The notes below the pieces were generated by a model. That model saw only the letters and a list, made by a program, of their open reading frames with translations. It ran no database searches and was not told the DNA's origin. Below are positions 38,675 to 49,126 of a stretch of DNA of 64,000 bases, piece by piece (position 1 is the stretch's first letter; every line of letters begins with the position of its first letter). The translations under genes and the position numbers were made by a program. Origin of the DNA: Orbaceae bacterium ESL0727 (GTDB taxonomy: Bacteria; Pseudomonadota; Gammaproteobacteria; Enterobacterales; Orbaceae). The stretch is taken from contig JAQTHY010000001.1 in assembly GCA_029433345.1 (NCBI GenBank), positions 1,736,001-1,800,000 of the forward strand, written 5' to 3'.

Positions 38675-41242
38675 ATGATAGAAAACGAAAATTTAGCTAA
38701 TCACACGCCAATGATGCAACAATACCTTAAAATAAAGGCGGAAAATCCAGGGATTTTACTGTTTTATCGAATGGGCGATTTTTATGAGATGTTTTATGAT
38801 GATGCCAAACGAGGATCGCAGCTTTTAGACATTTCATTAACCAAGCGCGGCGCGTCTAATGGTGAGCCGATACCGATGGCTGGCGTTCCCTATCATGCTG
38901 TGGAAAGTTATTTAGCTAAACTGATTTCATTAGGCGAATCGGTGGCCATTTGTGAACAAATTGGTGATCCTGCAACCAGTAAAGGGCCAGTTGAACGTAA
39001 AATTGTTCGGATTGTCACACCTGGGACAGTCAGCGATGAATCCTTATTAGAAGATCGCAAAGACAACCTTCTTGCTGCGATTTGGCAACAAAAAAATGCT
39101 TATGGTTATGCAACATTAGATATTAGTTCTGGGCGATTTTACCTATTTGAATGCGATAATATTGAAGCTATCCAAGCTGAATTAGAACGCACATCACCGG
39201 TAGAACTCTTATATCCAGAAGAGTTTCCTTCCATGTCACTGATTGAACATCGCCAAGGAATCCGTCACCGACCTTTATGGGAATTTGATTTAGAAACGGC
39301 CAAACAGCAACTCAATTTACAATTTGGCACTAATGATCTGATCGGATTTGGTGTTGAAGACGCAAATTATGCATTATGTGCAGCAGGTTGCCTGCTTCAA
39401 TATGTAAAAGACACGCAAAAAACAGCGCTTCCCCATATTCGTACTATTACCAAAACTTCAGTAGATGATTTTGTCATTTTAGATGCAGCAACGCGGCGTA
39501 ATTTAGAAATCACTGAAAATCTGACGGGTGGCAGCGAAAATACCGTCGCCTCGATATTGGATAAAACGCAAACTGCAATGGGTAGCCGCATGCTAAAACG
39601 GTGGCTACATGCTCCTATCCGCAATATTAATCGCTTAACGCAACGACAACAGACTATTAGTGAGCTACAAAATCACATTGATGAAATTGCGCCTTTATTA
39701 AAACAGATTGGTGATATCGAACGTATTTTAGCAAGAATTGCGTTACACAGCGCCCGACCACGGGATTTTGCGCGTCTGCGTGATGCGTACTTATTGTTGC
39801 CACAATTGCAACAACAACTCGCAACCTTATCTTCACCACACTTGGTCACACTTAGTGCGCAAATCAATACATTCGATGACATTGCCGATCTCCTTAATCG
39901 TGCAATTATCGAAGCACCACCCGTCATTATTCGCGATGGCGGTGTCATCGCCACCGGTTATAATGCTCAACTTGATGAGCTGCGAGATCTTGCAGCCGGT
40001 GCCAGCCAATATCTTGAAAAACTGGAGATCCGAGAAAGGGAAACTCTCGGTATTGACAGTTTAAAAGTGGGCTTTAATGCTGTACACGGCTATTATATCC
40101 AAATTAGCCGCGGACAAAGTCACTTAGCGCCAATTCATTATACACGTCGGCAAACCTTAAAAAATGTTGAGCGCTATATCATTCCTGAATTAAAAGAATA
40201 CGAAGATAAAGTGCTCAATGCTAAAGGTAAAGCGCTCGCGCTCGAAAAACAGCTCTATGATGCACTATTTGATCAACTGTTACCGCATCTTTCTGCTATG
40301 CAAATCAGCGCTGAAGCCATTGCCCAGCTTGATGTCTTGACTAATCTTGCTGAACGCGCACTAACCTTAAATTATGCTTGCCCTACCCTAACAGATAAAC
40401 CAGGCATTTGTATTGAGCAAGGTCGCCATGTCGTGATTGAGCAAGTATTGCAAGCCCCTTTTATCGCCAATAACCTACAACTTTCCCCAACCCGACGGAT
40501 GCTAATTATTACCGGCCCCAATATGGGCGGGAAAAGCACCTATATGCGGCAAACCGCCCTTATAGTATTACTCACGTATATTGGTAGTTTTGTGCCCGCA
40601 TCAAAAGCAATAATGGGCCCTATCGATCGAATTTTTACACGTATTGGTGCATCCGACGATTTAGCATCAGGCCGTTCCACTTTTATGGTCGAAATGACCG
40701 AAACAGCCAATATCATGCATAATGCGACAGAACAGAGTTTAGTTCTTATGGATGAAATTGGTCGGGGTACCTCGACTTATGATGGATTATCGCTGGCTTG
40801 GGCCTGTGCAGAAAATCTTATCAATGAAATTAGAGCAATGACCCTTTTTGCCACACACTATTTTGAATTAACACAATTACCAGAACATATGCAAGGTGTT
40901 TATAACGTCCATTTTGATGCCGTTGAACACGGTAATAATGTTGCCTTTATCCATGAAGTCGCCGAAGGTGCGGCCAGCAAAAGTTACGGTATTGCGGTAG
41001 CAGGCCTGGCTGGCGTACCGAAAAATATTCTAAAACGAGCTAAACAGAAACTCAAAGAGTTAGAAGTGCTTTCTAAACAAGCTGCAACCAGTCATGTTGA
41101 TGAATCACAACTCTCTTTTTTAGCAGAACCACCGCCTTCCGAAATTGAAGAAACATTAAAAGAGATCGATCCCGATACCTTAACGCCTAAACAAGCATTA
41201 GACGCTTTATATAAACTAAAAAAATTGTTGGATGAACAATGA
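38675..41242 (+). CDS. mutS: DNA mismatch repair protein MutS
   Basis: Recognises mismatches and recruits MutL. At 855 residues it matches E. coli MutS (853). The mismatch-binding domain has [15 protein letters not shown] (Phe-x-Glu wedge). The core and clamp domains follow, then the ATPase: Walker [16 protein letters not shown], the signature region [16 protein letters not shown], Walker [17 protein letters not shown], and H-loop LFATHYFEL. The C-terminal tail ends [14 protein letters not shown], the tetramerisation region. Monocistronic by position. Confidence 0.97.
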   Translation: MIENENLANHTPMMQQYLKIKAENPGILLFYRMGDFYEMFYDDAKRGSQLLDISLTKRGASNGEPIPMAGVPYHAVESYLAKLISLGESVAICEQIGDPATSKGPVERKIVRIVTPGTVSDESLLEDRKDNLLAAIWQQKNAYGYATLDISSGRFYLFECDNIEAIQAELERTSPVELLYPEEFPSMSLIEHRQGIRHRPLWEFDLETAKQQLNLQFGTNDLIGFGVEDANYALCAAGCLLQYVKDTQKTALPHIRTITKTSVDDFVILDAATRRNLEITENLTGGSENTVASILDKTQTAMGSRMLKRWLHAPIRNINRLTQRQQTISELQNHIDEIAPLLKQIGDIERILARIALHSARPRDFARLRDAYLLLPQLQQQLATLSSPHLVTLSAQINTFDDIADLLNRAIIEAPPVIIRDGGVIATGYNAQLDELRDLAAGASQYLEKLEIRERETLGIDSLKVGFNAVHGYYIQISRGQSHLAPIHYTRRQTLKNVERYIIPELKEYEDKVLNAKGKALALEKQLYDALFDQLLPHLSAMQISAEAIAQLDVLTNLAERALTLNYACPTLTDKPGICIEQGRHVVIEQVLQAPFIANNLQLSPTRRMLIITGPNMGGKSTYMRQTALIVLLTYIGSFVPASKAIMGPIDRIFTRIGASDDLASGRSTFMVEMTETANIMHNATEQSLVLMDEIGRGTSTYDGLSLAWACAENLINEIRAMTLFATHYFELTQLPEHMQGVYNVHFDAVEHGNNVAFIHEVAEGAASKSYGIAVAGLAGVPKNILKRAKQKLKELEVLSKQAATSHVDESQLSFLAEPPPSEIEETLKEIDPDTLTPKQALDALYKLKKLLDEQ

Positions 41243-41425
41243 TCAATAAGTAATGATCAACAAATAATGTTCAATAAATAATGATGGATGAATAATCGTA
41301 AATAATAAAAAATACAATCATTGTTATGGTTAACTTTGTTACACGAAAGATTTGCGGCTCTAACAGAAGCTATTCATACAAACAGCCATATATTATGACC
41401 ATATTGATTACGGTTAATATGATAC

Positions 41426-41459
41426 AAAAAAGGGGTTATAGAATCATACGCTATAACCC
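41426..41459 (-). terminator. Rho-independent terminator reading leftward from the CRISPR array
   Basis: On the minus strand a 9-bp stem (GGGTTATAG, loop CGTATGATT, CTATAACCC) is followed by C-TTTTTT. On the plus strand the hairpin is followed by CACCCC and no T run, so it works only leftward. It lies about 110 nt downstream of the last (degenerate) CRISPR repeat in the inferred transcription direction, and is about 180 nt past the end of mutS. Confidence 0.75.
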
Positions 41460-41474
41460 ACCCCTCAAAATTAT

Positions 41475-41500
41475 ACATAAACGTCTATATGTTCTGAAAC
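41475..41500 (+). repeat. Dispersed two-arm site, copy C
   Basis: ACATAAACGT, centre CTATAT, GTTCTGAAAC, followed by ATCCAAATAA as in copy B. It lies between the CRISPR array and the leftward terminator, so it would be included in the 3' tail of a leftward array transcript. Confidence 0.75.
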
Positions 41501-41571
41501 ATCCAAATAAATATTATTCTAAGCTAATACAATCAAAAAAGTGACATTGTCACATAAAACTTCCAAAATAT

Positions 41572-41899
41572 CTAAAAATCAGCCTGTGCGGCGGTTTGGA
41601 ACGGCTTCTTTATGTTATCAGTAAATAATCATTTCTAAGCCGCCTGTGCGGCGGTTTGGTTGCGGAATTACGTGCCTAACGCATCCTTCATTTTCTAAGC
41701 CGCCTGTGCGGCGGTTTGGGTCTAATGCTTGTTTTGATAGTGGTATTAGATTTTCTAAGCCGCCTGTGCGGCGGTTTGGGTCTAATGCTTGTTTTGATAG
41801 TGGTATTAGATTTTCTAAGCCGCCTGTGCGGCGGTTTGGTTACCTTCTAGAGCTTGTAAGTCTTGTGTAATTTTCTAAGCCGCCTGTGCGGCGGTTTGG
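41572..41899 (-). CRISPR. Type I-F-like CRISPR array, six repeats, five spacers
   Basis: 28-bp repeats at 41632, 41692, 41752, 41812 and 41872 are identical, and a degenerate one lies at 41572-41599. All spacers are 32 nt (60-bp period). Read on the minus strand the repeat ends in GGCGGCTTAGAAA and contains the palindromic CCGCC-GCACA-GGCGG stem, the layout of type I-F (Yersinia/Pectobacterium) repeats. The degenerate repeat at the left end marks the distal end, so the leader is on the right and transcription is leftward. Spacers 41720-41751 and 41780-41811 are identical. No cas gene is visible in the window. Confidence 0.95.
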
Positions 41900-42284
41900 A
41901 AGAGATTTTTGACAAGGAATCCTGATTGTTAAAGAGTGAATGCCATCTTTTTTAATATTTACCCTTTTTTAGCATGACTTTAAATATCATTAAATTTCAA
42001 TAAGTTAAATTATGGTTCAAAAAAAGGGTCAATACATTAAAAATTTGATTTTGGTATTGTTGTCGTTCGACTAACTATTTTACATAGTATCAATATATTA
42101 CGTTATAGACACATAATATTAAACAAAACTGCTACCCAGTCAATAAAATTGCAGTATACAATAAAAAGATACTCTTATAATTTTGCTGCAATAAGAGTGC
42201 TATTTTAGTTAAGTGATTAAATCATAGTTTAGCAATGAATGACGAATGGATTTATGATAAATCTCTTATTTTTAAGGATCGTAT
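41900..42284 (-). promoter_or_regulatory. Presumed CRISPR leader and AKR promoter region
   Basis: 385 nt of AT-rich sequence adjoining the last intact repeat. On the minus strand it includes CACTCTTTAACAATC and a GGGTAAATATTAAAAAAG stretch within the first 70 nt, reminiscent of I-F leaders. I cannot place a promoter or IHF site with confidence. The right-hand part must also carry the start region of the divergent aldo/keto reductase gene (TTTAAGGATC ribosome binding site before 42285). Confidence 0.5.
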
Positions 42285-43247
42285 ATGAACTATATAAAAC
42301 TGGGTCTTTCGGATATTTCGGTATCGCGTTTTTGTTTAGGTTGTATGAGTTTTGGTGATCCTGCCAGCAAAATGCATGCATGGACACTCAATCCTAATCA
42401 GACTGAAACTATCATTAAACATGCGCTAGATTTAGGTATCAATTTTTTTGATACTGCTAACACCTACTCAGCAGGAACAAGTGAAGAGTATGTAGGCCGC
42501 GCGCTTAAAAAGAATATTGCACGTGATAAAATCGTACTCGCAACAAAAGTCTATTTTAATGAAGGTCACCTCTCTAAAGCGGCGATTGAACGAGAAATTA
42601 ATGGCTCACTTAAACGATTAGGCACAGATTATGTAGATCTCTATATCATCCATCGTTTTGATTATCAAACCCCTATCGAAGAGACCATGGCGGCTTTAGA
42701 TAAACTGGTCAAAGCCGGAAAAGTAAGGGCTTTAGGGGCATCGGCTATGTATGGTTATCAATTTTTTAATATGCAACTTGCTGCAGAAAAAAATGGTTGG
42801 ACGCCATTTGTCTCCATGCAAGATCATTATAATTTGTTATATCGCGAAGATGAACGCGAATTAATTCCTATCTGCAAACAATTTAATGTCGCGTTAACGC
42901 CTTATAGCCCACTTGCCGCTGGTAGACTTTCCCGTATCGATTGGCATACCGACAGTTTACGTAGCCAAACCGATAAAACAGCCATCGCGAAATATGACAG
43001 CACACAACAGACCGACGAACATATCGTGCAACGCGTAGCTCAGTTAGCGCAAAAATATAGTGCAACCATGACGCAAATCGCCTTAGCTTGGTTATTGGCT
43101 AAAGGGGTTACTGCGCCTATTATTGGCGCAACTAAAACGCAATATCTTGACGATGCGGTGGGCACATTAGCGATTTCGTTAACCCCAGAAGATATCACCT
43201 ATCTTGAAGAATGTTATACCGCGCATGCAGTTATGGGGGCACTTTAA
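42285..43247 (+). CDS. yajO: Aldo/keto reductase, YajO-like
   Basis: NADPH-dependent (beta/alpha)8-barrel oxidoreductase of 320 residues. The catalytic tetrad is visible: Asp in INFFDTANTYSAG with Tyr nearby, Lys in IVLATKVYF, His in DLYIIHRFDYQTP. Cofactor binding is by PYSPLAAGRLSR and the C-terminal PIIGATKTQYLDDAV. The N-terminus VSRFCLGCMSFGDP and the SMQDHYNLLYREDERELIP segment match E. coli YajO, which has been linked to thiamine-precursor metabolism; the substrate here is unproven. AAGGATC precedes the ATG. Confidence 0.87.
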   Translation: MNYIKLGLSDISVSRFCLGCMSFGDPASKMHAWTLNPNQTETIIKHALDLGINFFDTANTYSAGTSEEYVGRALKKNIARDKIVLATKVYFNEGHLSKAAIEREINGSLKRLGTDYVDLYIIHRFDYQTPIEETMAALDKLVKAGKVRALGASAMYGYQFFNMQLAAEKNGWTPFVSMQDHYNLLYREDERELIPICKQFNVALTPYSPLAAGRLSRIDWHTDSLRSQTDKTAIAKYDSTQQTDEHIVQRVAQLAQKYSATMTQIALAWLLAKGVTAPIIGATKTQYLDDAVGTLAISLTPEDITYLEECYTAHAVMGAL

Positions 43248-43347
43248 GAGGAAACCATTGAGTATCTGTTTGAGTAGATTAATTAGAATATAAATTAAGT
43301 TAAAAGATCAATTAAATTAAAAGACAAATTAAGTTAGAAGATAAATT

Positions 43348-44376
43348 ATGCATAATTTAATAAAATATTTTGGGGGTATTCTCCTTTCACTACTATTATC
43401 TGTTATCGCCATTTACGTAGCCAAAATGCCAATTATCAAAAATAGTGGCATTTCGGCGATTGTCTTAGCCATTATTATTGGGCTTGTGATCGGCAATATC
43501 ATCTATCCTAAATTAGCGCCCTTCTGTCATTTAGGTGTTGATTGGTGCAAAGGTAGAATATTACGCTTAGCCATTATCCTTTTTGGTGTCAAATTAACCT
43601 TTCAAGAAATCGCCTTGGTCGGTTCTCAAGGTATTGTTATCGATATTTTAATGGTGACTTTGACCTTTTTACTCACGCTTTTTTTAGGAATTAAATGCTT
43701 AAAGATGGATAAAGAGAGTGCCATTTTAATTGGCAGCGGCTGCTCAATTTGTGGTGCCGCCGCGGTTATTGCAACGCAATCTACACTCAATGCTAAATCC
43801 GAAAAAGTGACCATGGCAGTTGCCGTAGTCGTCATTTTTGGCACTATCGCCATGTTTATCTATCCACTTATTTACAATTATATGATCACCTTAATTCCAA
43901 TTAAGGATACCGCTTTTGGTATCTATATTGGATCGACGATTCATGAAGTCGCACAAGTGGTTGCCGCAGGTAATGCAATTAGCGAACCGGCAGTTGAAAC
44001 CGCTGTTATCACTAAAATGATTAGAGTACTACTGCTGGCTCCTTTTCTACTCTGTTTGTCATTTTATCTTGTTCGTCAAACTAAAAATGAAGCAAATAGT
44101 AAACGTAAAATCGTGATTCCTTGGTTTGCAATCGGTTTTCTATTGATGGCATGTATCAACTCATTAGGCATTTTACCTGCTATCGTCGTTCACTATATTA
44201 TCTTTTTTGATGATATCTTTTTGACGATGGCAATGGCTGCCCTTGGTCTGACCAGTCACTATTCCGCCTTTCAAAAAGCGGGCATAAAACCCTTATTACT
44301 AGGCGTGATGATCTTCGCTTGGTTAATTATTGGTGGTGCAGCCATTAATCTATTAATTGCCAATCTGCTAGCATAA
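43348..44376 (+). CDS. yeiH: YeiH-family putative sulfate exporter
   Basis: A 342-residue UPF0324/YeiH membrane protein with about ten hydrophobic helices. Family motifs are LRLAIILFGVKLTFQEIALVG, LIGSGCSICGAAAVIATQS, VVVIFGTIAMFIYPLIY, and the strongly conserved FGIYIGSTIHEVAQVVAAG followed by MAMAALGLTSH. Proposed to export sulfate or a related anion, but direct evidence is thin. It lies 100 nt downstream of the aldo/keto reductase; the gap holds three near-repeats of aaattaagttaaaagat type. Confidence 0.88.
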   Translation: MHNLIKYFGGILLSLLLSVIAIYVAKMPIIKNSGISAIVLAIIIGLVIGNIIYPKLAPFCHLGVDWCKGRILRLAIILFGVKLTFQEIALVGSQGIVIDILMVTLTFLLTLFLGIKCLKMDKESAILIGSGCSICGAAAVIATQSTLNAKSEKVTMAVAVVVIFGTIAMFIYPLIYNYMITLIPIKDTAFGIYIGSTIHEVAQVVAAGNAISEPAVETAVITKMIRVLLLAPFLLCLSFYLVRQTKNEANSKRKIVIPWFAIGFLLMACINSLGILPAIVVHYIIFFDDIFLTMAMAALGLTSHYSAFQKAGIKPLLLGVMIFAWLIIGGAAINLLIANLLA

Positions 44377-44547
44377 ATAGCTGGCATTTGTGCAAATGTT
44401 TCAGGATGAAGTGTTATTTCATAACAAATCAGCAGACAACCTTTTGCAAACTGTTGTCTTAACGCGTAAAATGCCAACCTATTTTGGCAATACAGCTTAA
44501 CCTATTACATTTTATGTAATACTGACCTGACATCAGAGGCATTGTTA

Positions 44548-45915
44548 ATGACAACTTTATATAAAAAACCTGAACTTCTTTCACCAGCTGGCTCACTAAA
44601 AAATATGCGCTATGCGTTTGCTTATGGTGCCGACGCTGTTTATGCGGGACAGCCTCGTTATAGTTTGCGTGTCCGCAATAACGAATTTAATCACGAAAAT
44701 CTCGCTATCGGCATTAACGAAGCGCATGCGCAAGGCAAAAAATTCTATGTGGTGGTCAATATTGCGCCACACAATTCTAAGCTCAAAACCTTTATTCGTG
44801 ATCTTACCCCAATCGTAGCCATGAAACCTGATGCCTTTATTATGTCAGATCCGGGTTTGATCATGCTGGTACGGGAACACTTTCCCGACATGGAAATCCA
44901 CCTTTCCGTCCAATCGAATGCGGTTAACTGGGCAACAATTAAATTTTGGCAACAAATCGGCTTAACGCGAGTCGTGTTATCACGCGAACTCTCGCTAACT
45001 GAAATTGCTGAAATTCGTGAACAGGTCCCCGGTATGGAGATCGAAGTTTTTATCCACGGCGCACTCTGCATGGCCTATTCGGGACGTTGCTTACTGTCTG
45101 GCTATATCAACAAACGTGATTCTAATCAAGGTACCTGCACTAACGCTTGCCGCTGGGAATATAAAGTCAGCGAAGGTAAAGAAGATGAAGTTGGACAGAT
45201 CGTACATAAATACGAACCAATTCCGGTCAAACAGATCGAATCAACTGTAGATGATGTTACTGCATTAGATGAAAAAACAGATCATCCAACCAATAAACTA
45301 TTTATGCTAGAAGAAGCCGGTCGCCCGGGCGAATATATGCAATCGTTCGAGGATGAGCATGGCACCTACATTATGAATTCGAAAGATCTGCGTGCAGTCG
45401 AACTGGTTGAAGATCTTACCAAAATTGGCGTTCATTCACTCAAAATCGAAGGGCGTACCAAATCTTACTATTATTGCGCAAGAACCGCCCAAGTCTATCG
45501 CCAAGCGATCGATGCCGCCAGCGAAGGTAAACCTTTCGATCCGAATCTCCTCACCGAACTTGACGCCCTCGCCCATCGTGGTTACACCGAAGGCTTTTTG
45601 CGCCGCCATCGTAGCGAAGAAATGCAAAATTACGAATACAGCCACTCAGTATCCGAAAGGCAACAATTTGTTGGCGAATTTAGTGGTGAACGGCTAAACG
45701 GCTTTGCTGAAGTGATTGTGAAAAACAAATTCTCGGTCGGCGATAGTGTCGAAATGATGACGCCAAAAGGCAATCTCACTTTTACGATTGAACGCATGAT
45801 AAATAAAAAAGGCCAACCCGTCCCCGCAGGACTTGGCGATGGGCATATCGTCTATATTCCGGTCCCAGAAGGTATCGATTTAGATTATGCATTATTAATG
45901 CGTAATTTTGATTAA
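44548..45915 (+). CDS. trhP: Prephenate-dependent tRNA uridine(34) hydroxylase TrhP (peptidase U32 family)
   Basis: Formerly YegQ. It introduces the 5-hydroxyl group of ho5U at the wobble position of several tRNAs, using an Fe-S cluster and prephenate. The sequence follows E. coli YegQ almost residue for residue: KPELLSPAGSLKNMRYAFAY, PGLIMLVREHFPDMEIHLS, IHGALCMAYSGRCLLSGYIN with cysteine ligands, NQGTCTNACRWEY, and GVHSLKIEGRTKSYYYCA. I use ATG 44548, with AGAGG 8 nt upstream, giving 455 residues. A strong terminator follows. Confidence 0.95.
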   Translation: MTTLYKKPELLSPAGSLKNMRYAFAYGADAVYAGQPRYSLRVRNNEFNHENLAIGINEAHAQGKKFYVVVNIAPHNSKLKTFIRDLTPIVAMKPDAFIMSDPGLIMLVREHFPDMEIHLSVQSNAVNWATIKFWQQIGLTRVVLSRELSLTEIAEIREQVPGMEIEVFIHGALCMAYSGRCLLSGYINKRDSNQGTCTNACRWEYKVSEGKEDEVGQIVHKYEPIPVKQIESTVDDVTALDEKTDHPTNKLFMLEEAGRPGEYMQSFEDEHGTYIMNSKDLRAVELVEDLTKIGVHSLKIEGRTKSYYYCARTAQVYRQAIDAASEGKPFDPNLLTELDALAHRGYTEGFLRRHRSEEMQNYEYSHSVSERQQFVGEFSGERLNGFAEVIVKNKFSVGDSVEMMTPKGNLTFTIERMINKKGQPVPAGLGDGHIVYIPVPEGIDLDYALLMRNFD

Positions 45916-45938
45916 CGGTTAGCTTAACCACCTACACC

Positions 45939-45969
45939 AATAAGGCTTGCTAACACAAGCCTTATTTTT
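45939..45969 (+). terminator. Rho-independent terminator of trhP
   Basis: An 11-bp perfect stem AATAAGGCTTG / CAAGCCTTATT with loop CTAACA, followed by TTT. It starts 23 nt after the trhP stop. The stem begins with AATAA, so on the minus strand it also ends in TTATT and could serve the convergent hsd operon, whose last gene ends at 45999. Confidence 0.9.
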
Positions 45970-45998
45970 GGCAATAAATCATAACGGTAAAACAAAAT

Positions 45999-48900
45999 TT
46001 AACTTTCGTTATTAACGCCTATAAACTTACTGACCAATGCGGATAACTTGCCATAAACGCGCTGTTTTTTAGTCAGATAATCAGGATTCAGTGGACTCAT
46101 TCTTGGTAGCATCTCATTTAGATCAGTACCTTCATCACTGGCATAACCACGTTTTAATGAAGTGGCAATATAACGTATGGCATTATCGTGATTAAGCGTC
46201 TCCTCATCAATTAATGCTTCACTTTCCTGTTGTAAGGCTTTTTGCGCAAATTGGAAAAAGTCATCAATAATAGTCGCTTTATCCGGAATATTATCTAAAT
46301 TGGTACGATTAATAAAATCCACCAGTAACTCTTCTTTATCGCGGCTATTAATGCTTGAACGAATCAAACGGCGCGCTTCTTCAACCACATCGGCTTTATT
46401 GTCCGTTCTTTCATTATGATCAAAAACTAATGCTAAAATATAATCTAGATTAATTTCTTGTGATTTTAGTAGATCAACCTCAAACACCACATCTAGCCAA
46501 TCAATAGTAGCTGAATCCTTATGATCATTTTCCCTTTCACGTTGCAACCAATCACGAATATCATGATAAGTGGATCGATAATTTTGAATGGTTCGATCAC
46601 TCGGTAATGGAGGCAAAGTTTGCATAATCGCTATATTTTGATCATTTAACCCATATTCTGTCTGTAATGCTGCTACAGCCTCAATATCATTACTATCAAT
46701 AGTTTGTAGCTTTTTTAAGCTGGTAAATTCATCATAATTTTGTAGAATACTATCGGTGCGCAAATATTCACTAAACAGTTTTACAAAGACTTTTTTCTCT
46801 TTTTCTGAGCTAATTTCGGACGGATTAGGGAAACGTTCTTGCAGTTCTGCAACGATATTAATATAACCGCGACTTGACTCGCCACTTTTAGGATCTATAT
46901 AACCGTACATATAATCTTGATAACTACGTTCTATCACCAATTCAGCAATCTGTTTATCATCATGGTTTTTATCACAAAACAGTCTAATAGCATCAATCGT
47001 TGCTTGCTCTAAATCACGGAATGCGACAATATTGCCACAACTTTTAGTCGCATTATAAATCCGATTAGTACGCGAAAACGCCTGGATAAGTCCATGATAA
47101 CGGAGGTTTTTATCAACAAATAAAGTATTCAATGTTGGCGCATCAAAACCCGTTAAAAACATACCGACTACAATCAATAGATCGATCTGTTGATTTTTAA
47201 CTTGTAACGACAAATCACGATAATAGTTCTGAAATTCATCGCTACTGACATCATAATTCGTTTTAACCATCTGATTATAATCATTAATCGCCGCAGTTAA
47301 AAATGCTTTGGCGCTCATATCTAACGCCGAAAGTTCAAAGCTTTCATCAGGAATCTCACCAATCGCATCTTGCTCTTCATTAGCTGCAAACGAAAAGATA
47401 GTGGCAATTTTTAAGGGATTCTGACTGCCTTCTTGTAATCGTTTGAATGTCTCATAATAGAGTTTGGCCGCATCCACACTACTGACCGCCAACATAGCAT
47501 TAAAACCTTTGCTACCGGAATTTAAGCGATGTGTTTTGCGATCAAAATTGTCTAAAATATAGCGAGCGATCTGCTCAATCCGTTTTGGATGCAACAGTGC
47601 CTGTTTGTTCTCCGCAGCAGTAAGTTTTTCTAAATCTTGTTCACATTCTAAAGATTGAAACTGCGGGCGCACATTATTATAGTCAACCTTAAATTTCAGC
47701 ACTTTCTCATCACGAATCGCATCGGTAATCAGATATTTATGCAGATCCCGCCCAAATACATCTTCAGTCTTTTTCGTACCCAAAGCATTTCCTTCAAAAA
47801 TAGGGGTACCAGTAAAACCAAACTGATAGAATTTTTTAAATTTTTTAACCAGATTTTTTTGTGCTTCGCCAAATTGAGAACGATGCGCTTCATCAAAAAT
47901 AAATACCACCTGCTTTTGATAAATCGGTAAATTATCATCCCCCCGCATTAAATTATTCAGTTTTTGAATGGTAGTAACAATAATTTTATTATCTTGTTTG
48001 TCGAGATTACGTTTTAAGCCTGCAGTACTATTCGAACCATTGACACTATCAGGTGAAAAGCGTTGATACTCTTTCATAGTTTGATAGTCGAGATCTTTAC
48101 GATCCACCACAAAAAAGACTTTATCGATAAATTCCAGCTCTGTTGCTAGGCGTGCTGCTTTAAAACTGGTCAAGGTCTTACCTGAACCTGTAGTATGCCA
48201 AATATAGCCACCACTACTCGGTTTACTCCAATTTTTGCTGTTATAAGAACTGGTGATCTTCCATAAAATTCGCTCAGTCGCGGCAATTTGATAAGGACGC
48301 ATAATCAACAAGATATTATTGCTATCAAAAACTGAATAACGCAACAATACGCTTAACAATGTATTTTGTTGCAGAAAAGTAGCCGTAAAATCTGTTAGAT
48401 CTTTAATCGGTGTATTATCTGAGCGCGCCCAGTTCATAGTGAAATCAAAACTATTTTTATCTCGTTTAGTGGTATTAGCAAAATAGCGAGTATCGGTACC
48501 ATTCGATATAACAAAAATCTGCAAATATTTAAATAGTGAATTTTCTTGATTAAAACTTTCATGGCTATAGCGATGAATTTGGTTGAACGCTTCACGAATC
48601 GCTACACCCCGTTTTTTTAGTTCAACGTGTATCAGCGGCAAACCGTTGACTAATAAAGTGACATCATAACGATTACTACAGCTACCTGTTTGTTGAAACT
48701 GATTAATCACCTGTAATTTATTATTACGTAAATTTCTTTTATCAACTAAATAGATATTTTGGATATGTCCATCATCAAAGACAAAATCATAAATGTAATT
48801 GTGATGGATTTTATGGGTTTTATCGATCAGGGAATCGTTGGGTTTATCTAAATATTCCAGTACAAAATGTTGCCATTCGGCATCGGTAAACTGCATATTA

Positions 48901-49115
48901 TTCAGTCTTTGCAACTGCACACGAATATTCGCTAGTAATTGATCATGTTGAGTTAAATTAGGTAAATATTCATATCCTTGTCTTTGCAAATCACTAATAA
49001 AAGTCATTTCCAGCGCATCTTCACTTTGATAGCTGGCACTGGGCTCTTGCACTTTATTATATTTATCTAACACAATATAGTTATTCGATTCGGCAATTGG
49101 ATTTAACTCAAACAT
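45999..49115 (-). CDS. hsdR: Type I restriction enzyme, R (endonuclease/translocase) subunit
   Basis: 1038 residues. The N-terminal nuclease domain has [18 protein letters not shown] (PD-(D/E)xK-type E-x-K). The superfamily-2 helicase motor follows: Walker [16 protein letters not shown] (about residue 310), DEAH box [11 protein letters not shown] (about 408), FGFTGTPIF, and motif VI-like [12 protein letters not shown]. The helical C-terminal domain contacts the methylase. It translocates DNA and cuts at a distance from unmethylated target sites. Third gene of hsdM-hsdS-hsdR, starting 11 nt after hsdS. No frameshift or stop is visible, so restriction is probably active. Confidence 0.95.
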   Translation of the reverse strand: MFELNPIAESNNYIVLDKYNKVQEPSASYQSEDALEMTFISDLQRQGYEYLPNLTQHDQLLANIRVQLQRLNNMQFTDAEWQHFVLEYLDKPNDSLIDKTHKIHHNYIYDFVFDDGHIQNIYLVDKRNLRNNKLQVINQFQQTGSCSNRYDVTLLVNGLPLIHVELKKRGVAIREAFNQIHRYSHESFNQENSLFKYLQIFVISNGTDTRYFANTTKRDKNSFDFTMNWARSDNTPIKDLTDFTATFLQQNTLLSVLLRYSVFDSNNILLIMRPYQIAATERILWKITSSYNSKNWSKPSSGGYIWHTTGSGKTLTSFKAARLATELEFIDKVFFVVDRKDLDYQTMKEYQRFSPDSVNGSNSTAGLKRNLDKQDNKIIVTTIQKLNNLMRGDDNLPIYQKQVVFIFDEAHRSQFGEAQKNLVKKFKKFYQFGFTGTPIFEGNALGTKKTEDVFGRDLHKYLITDAIRDEKVLKFKVDYNNVRPQFQSLECEQDLEKLTAAENKQALLHPKRIEQIARYILDNFDRKTHRLNSGSKGFNAMLAVSSVDAAKLYYETFKRLQEGSQNPLKIATIFSFAANEEQDAIGEIPDESFELSALDMSAKAFLTAAINDYNQMVKTNYDVSSDEFQNYYRDLSLQVKNQQIDLLIVVGMFLTGFDAPTLNTLFVDKNLRYHGLIQAFSRTNRIYNATKSCGNIVAFRDLEQATIDAIRLFCDKNHDDKQIAELVIERSYQDYMYGYIDPKSGESSRGYINIVAELQERFPNPSEISSEKEKKVFVKLFSEYLRTDSILQNYDEFTSLKKLQTIDSNDIEAVAALQTEYGLNDQNIAIMQTLPPLPSDRTIQNYRSTYHDIRDWLQRERENDHKDSATIDWLDVVFEVDLLKSQEINLDYILALVFDHNERTDNKADVVEEARRLIRSSINSRDKEELLVDFINRTNLDNIPDKATIIDDFFQFAQKALQQESEALIDEETLNHDNAIRYIATSLKRGYASDEGTDLNEMLPRMSPLNPDYLTKKQRVYGKLSALVSKFIGVNNES

Positions 49116-49126
49116 AATGGTTATTC

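Noticed and set aside
41326-41544. A 72-codon open frame left of the CRISPR array
   Set aside because: It runs through the terminator hairpin and the two-arm site C, has no ribosome binding site and no recognisable protein content.
41646-41870. A 74-codon open frame across the CRISPR array
   Set aside because: It is a translation of the repeats and spacers (the same KPPVRRFG words every 20 codons), not a gene.
41572-42284. CRISPR-associated transposon (I-F3, Tn7-like) explanation for the orphan array
   Set aside because: No tnsA/B/C, tniQ or cas genes and no Tn7-like ends were seen; array repeats are uniform rather than the divergent guide type.
44548-45915. UbiU/UbiV as identity of the U32 protein, given ubiT in the window
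   Set aside because: Length and text (PGLIMLVREHFPDMEIHLS, GTCTNACRWEY) match YegQ/TrhP; UbiU and UbiV are shorter U32 proteins.
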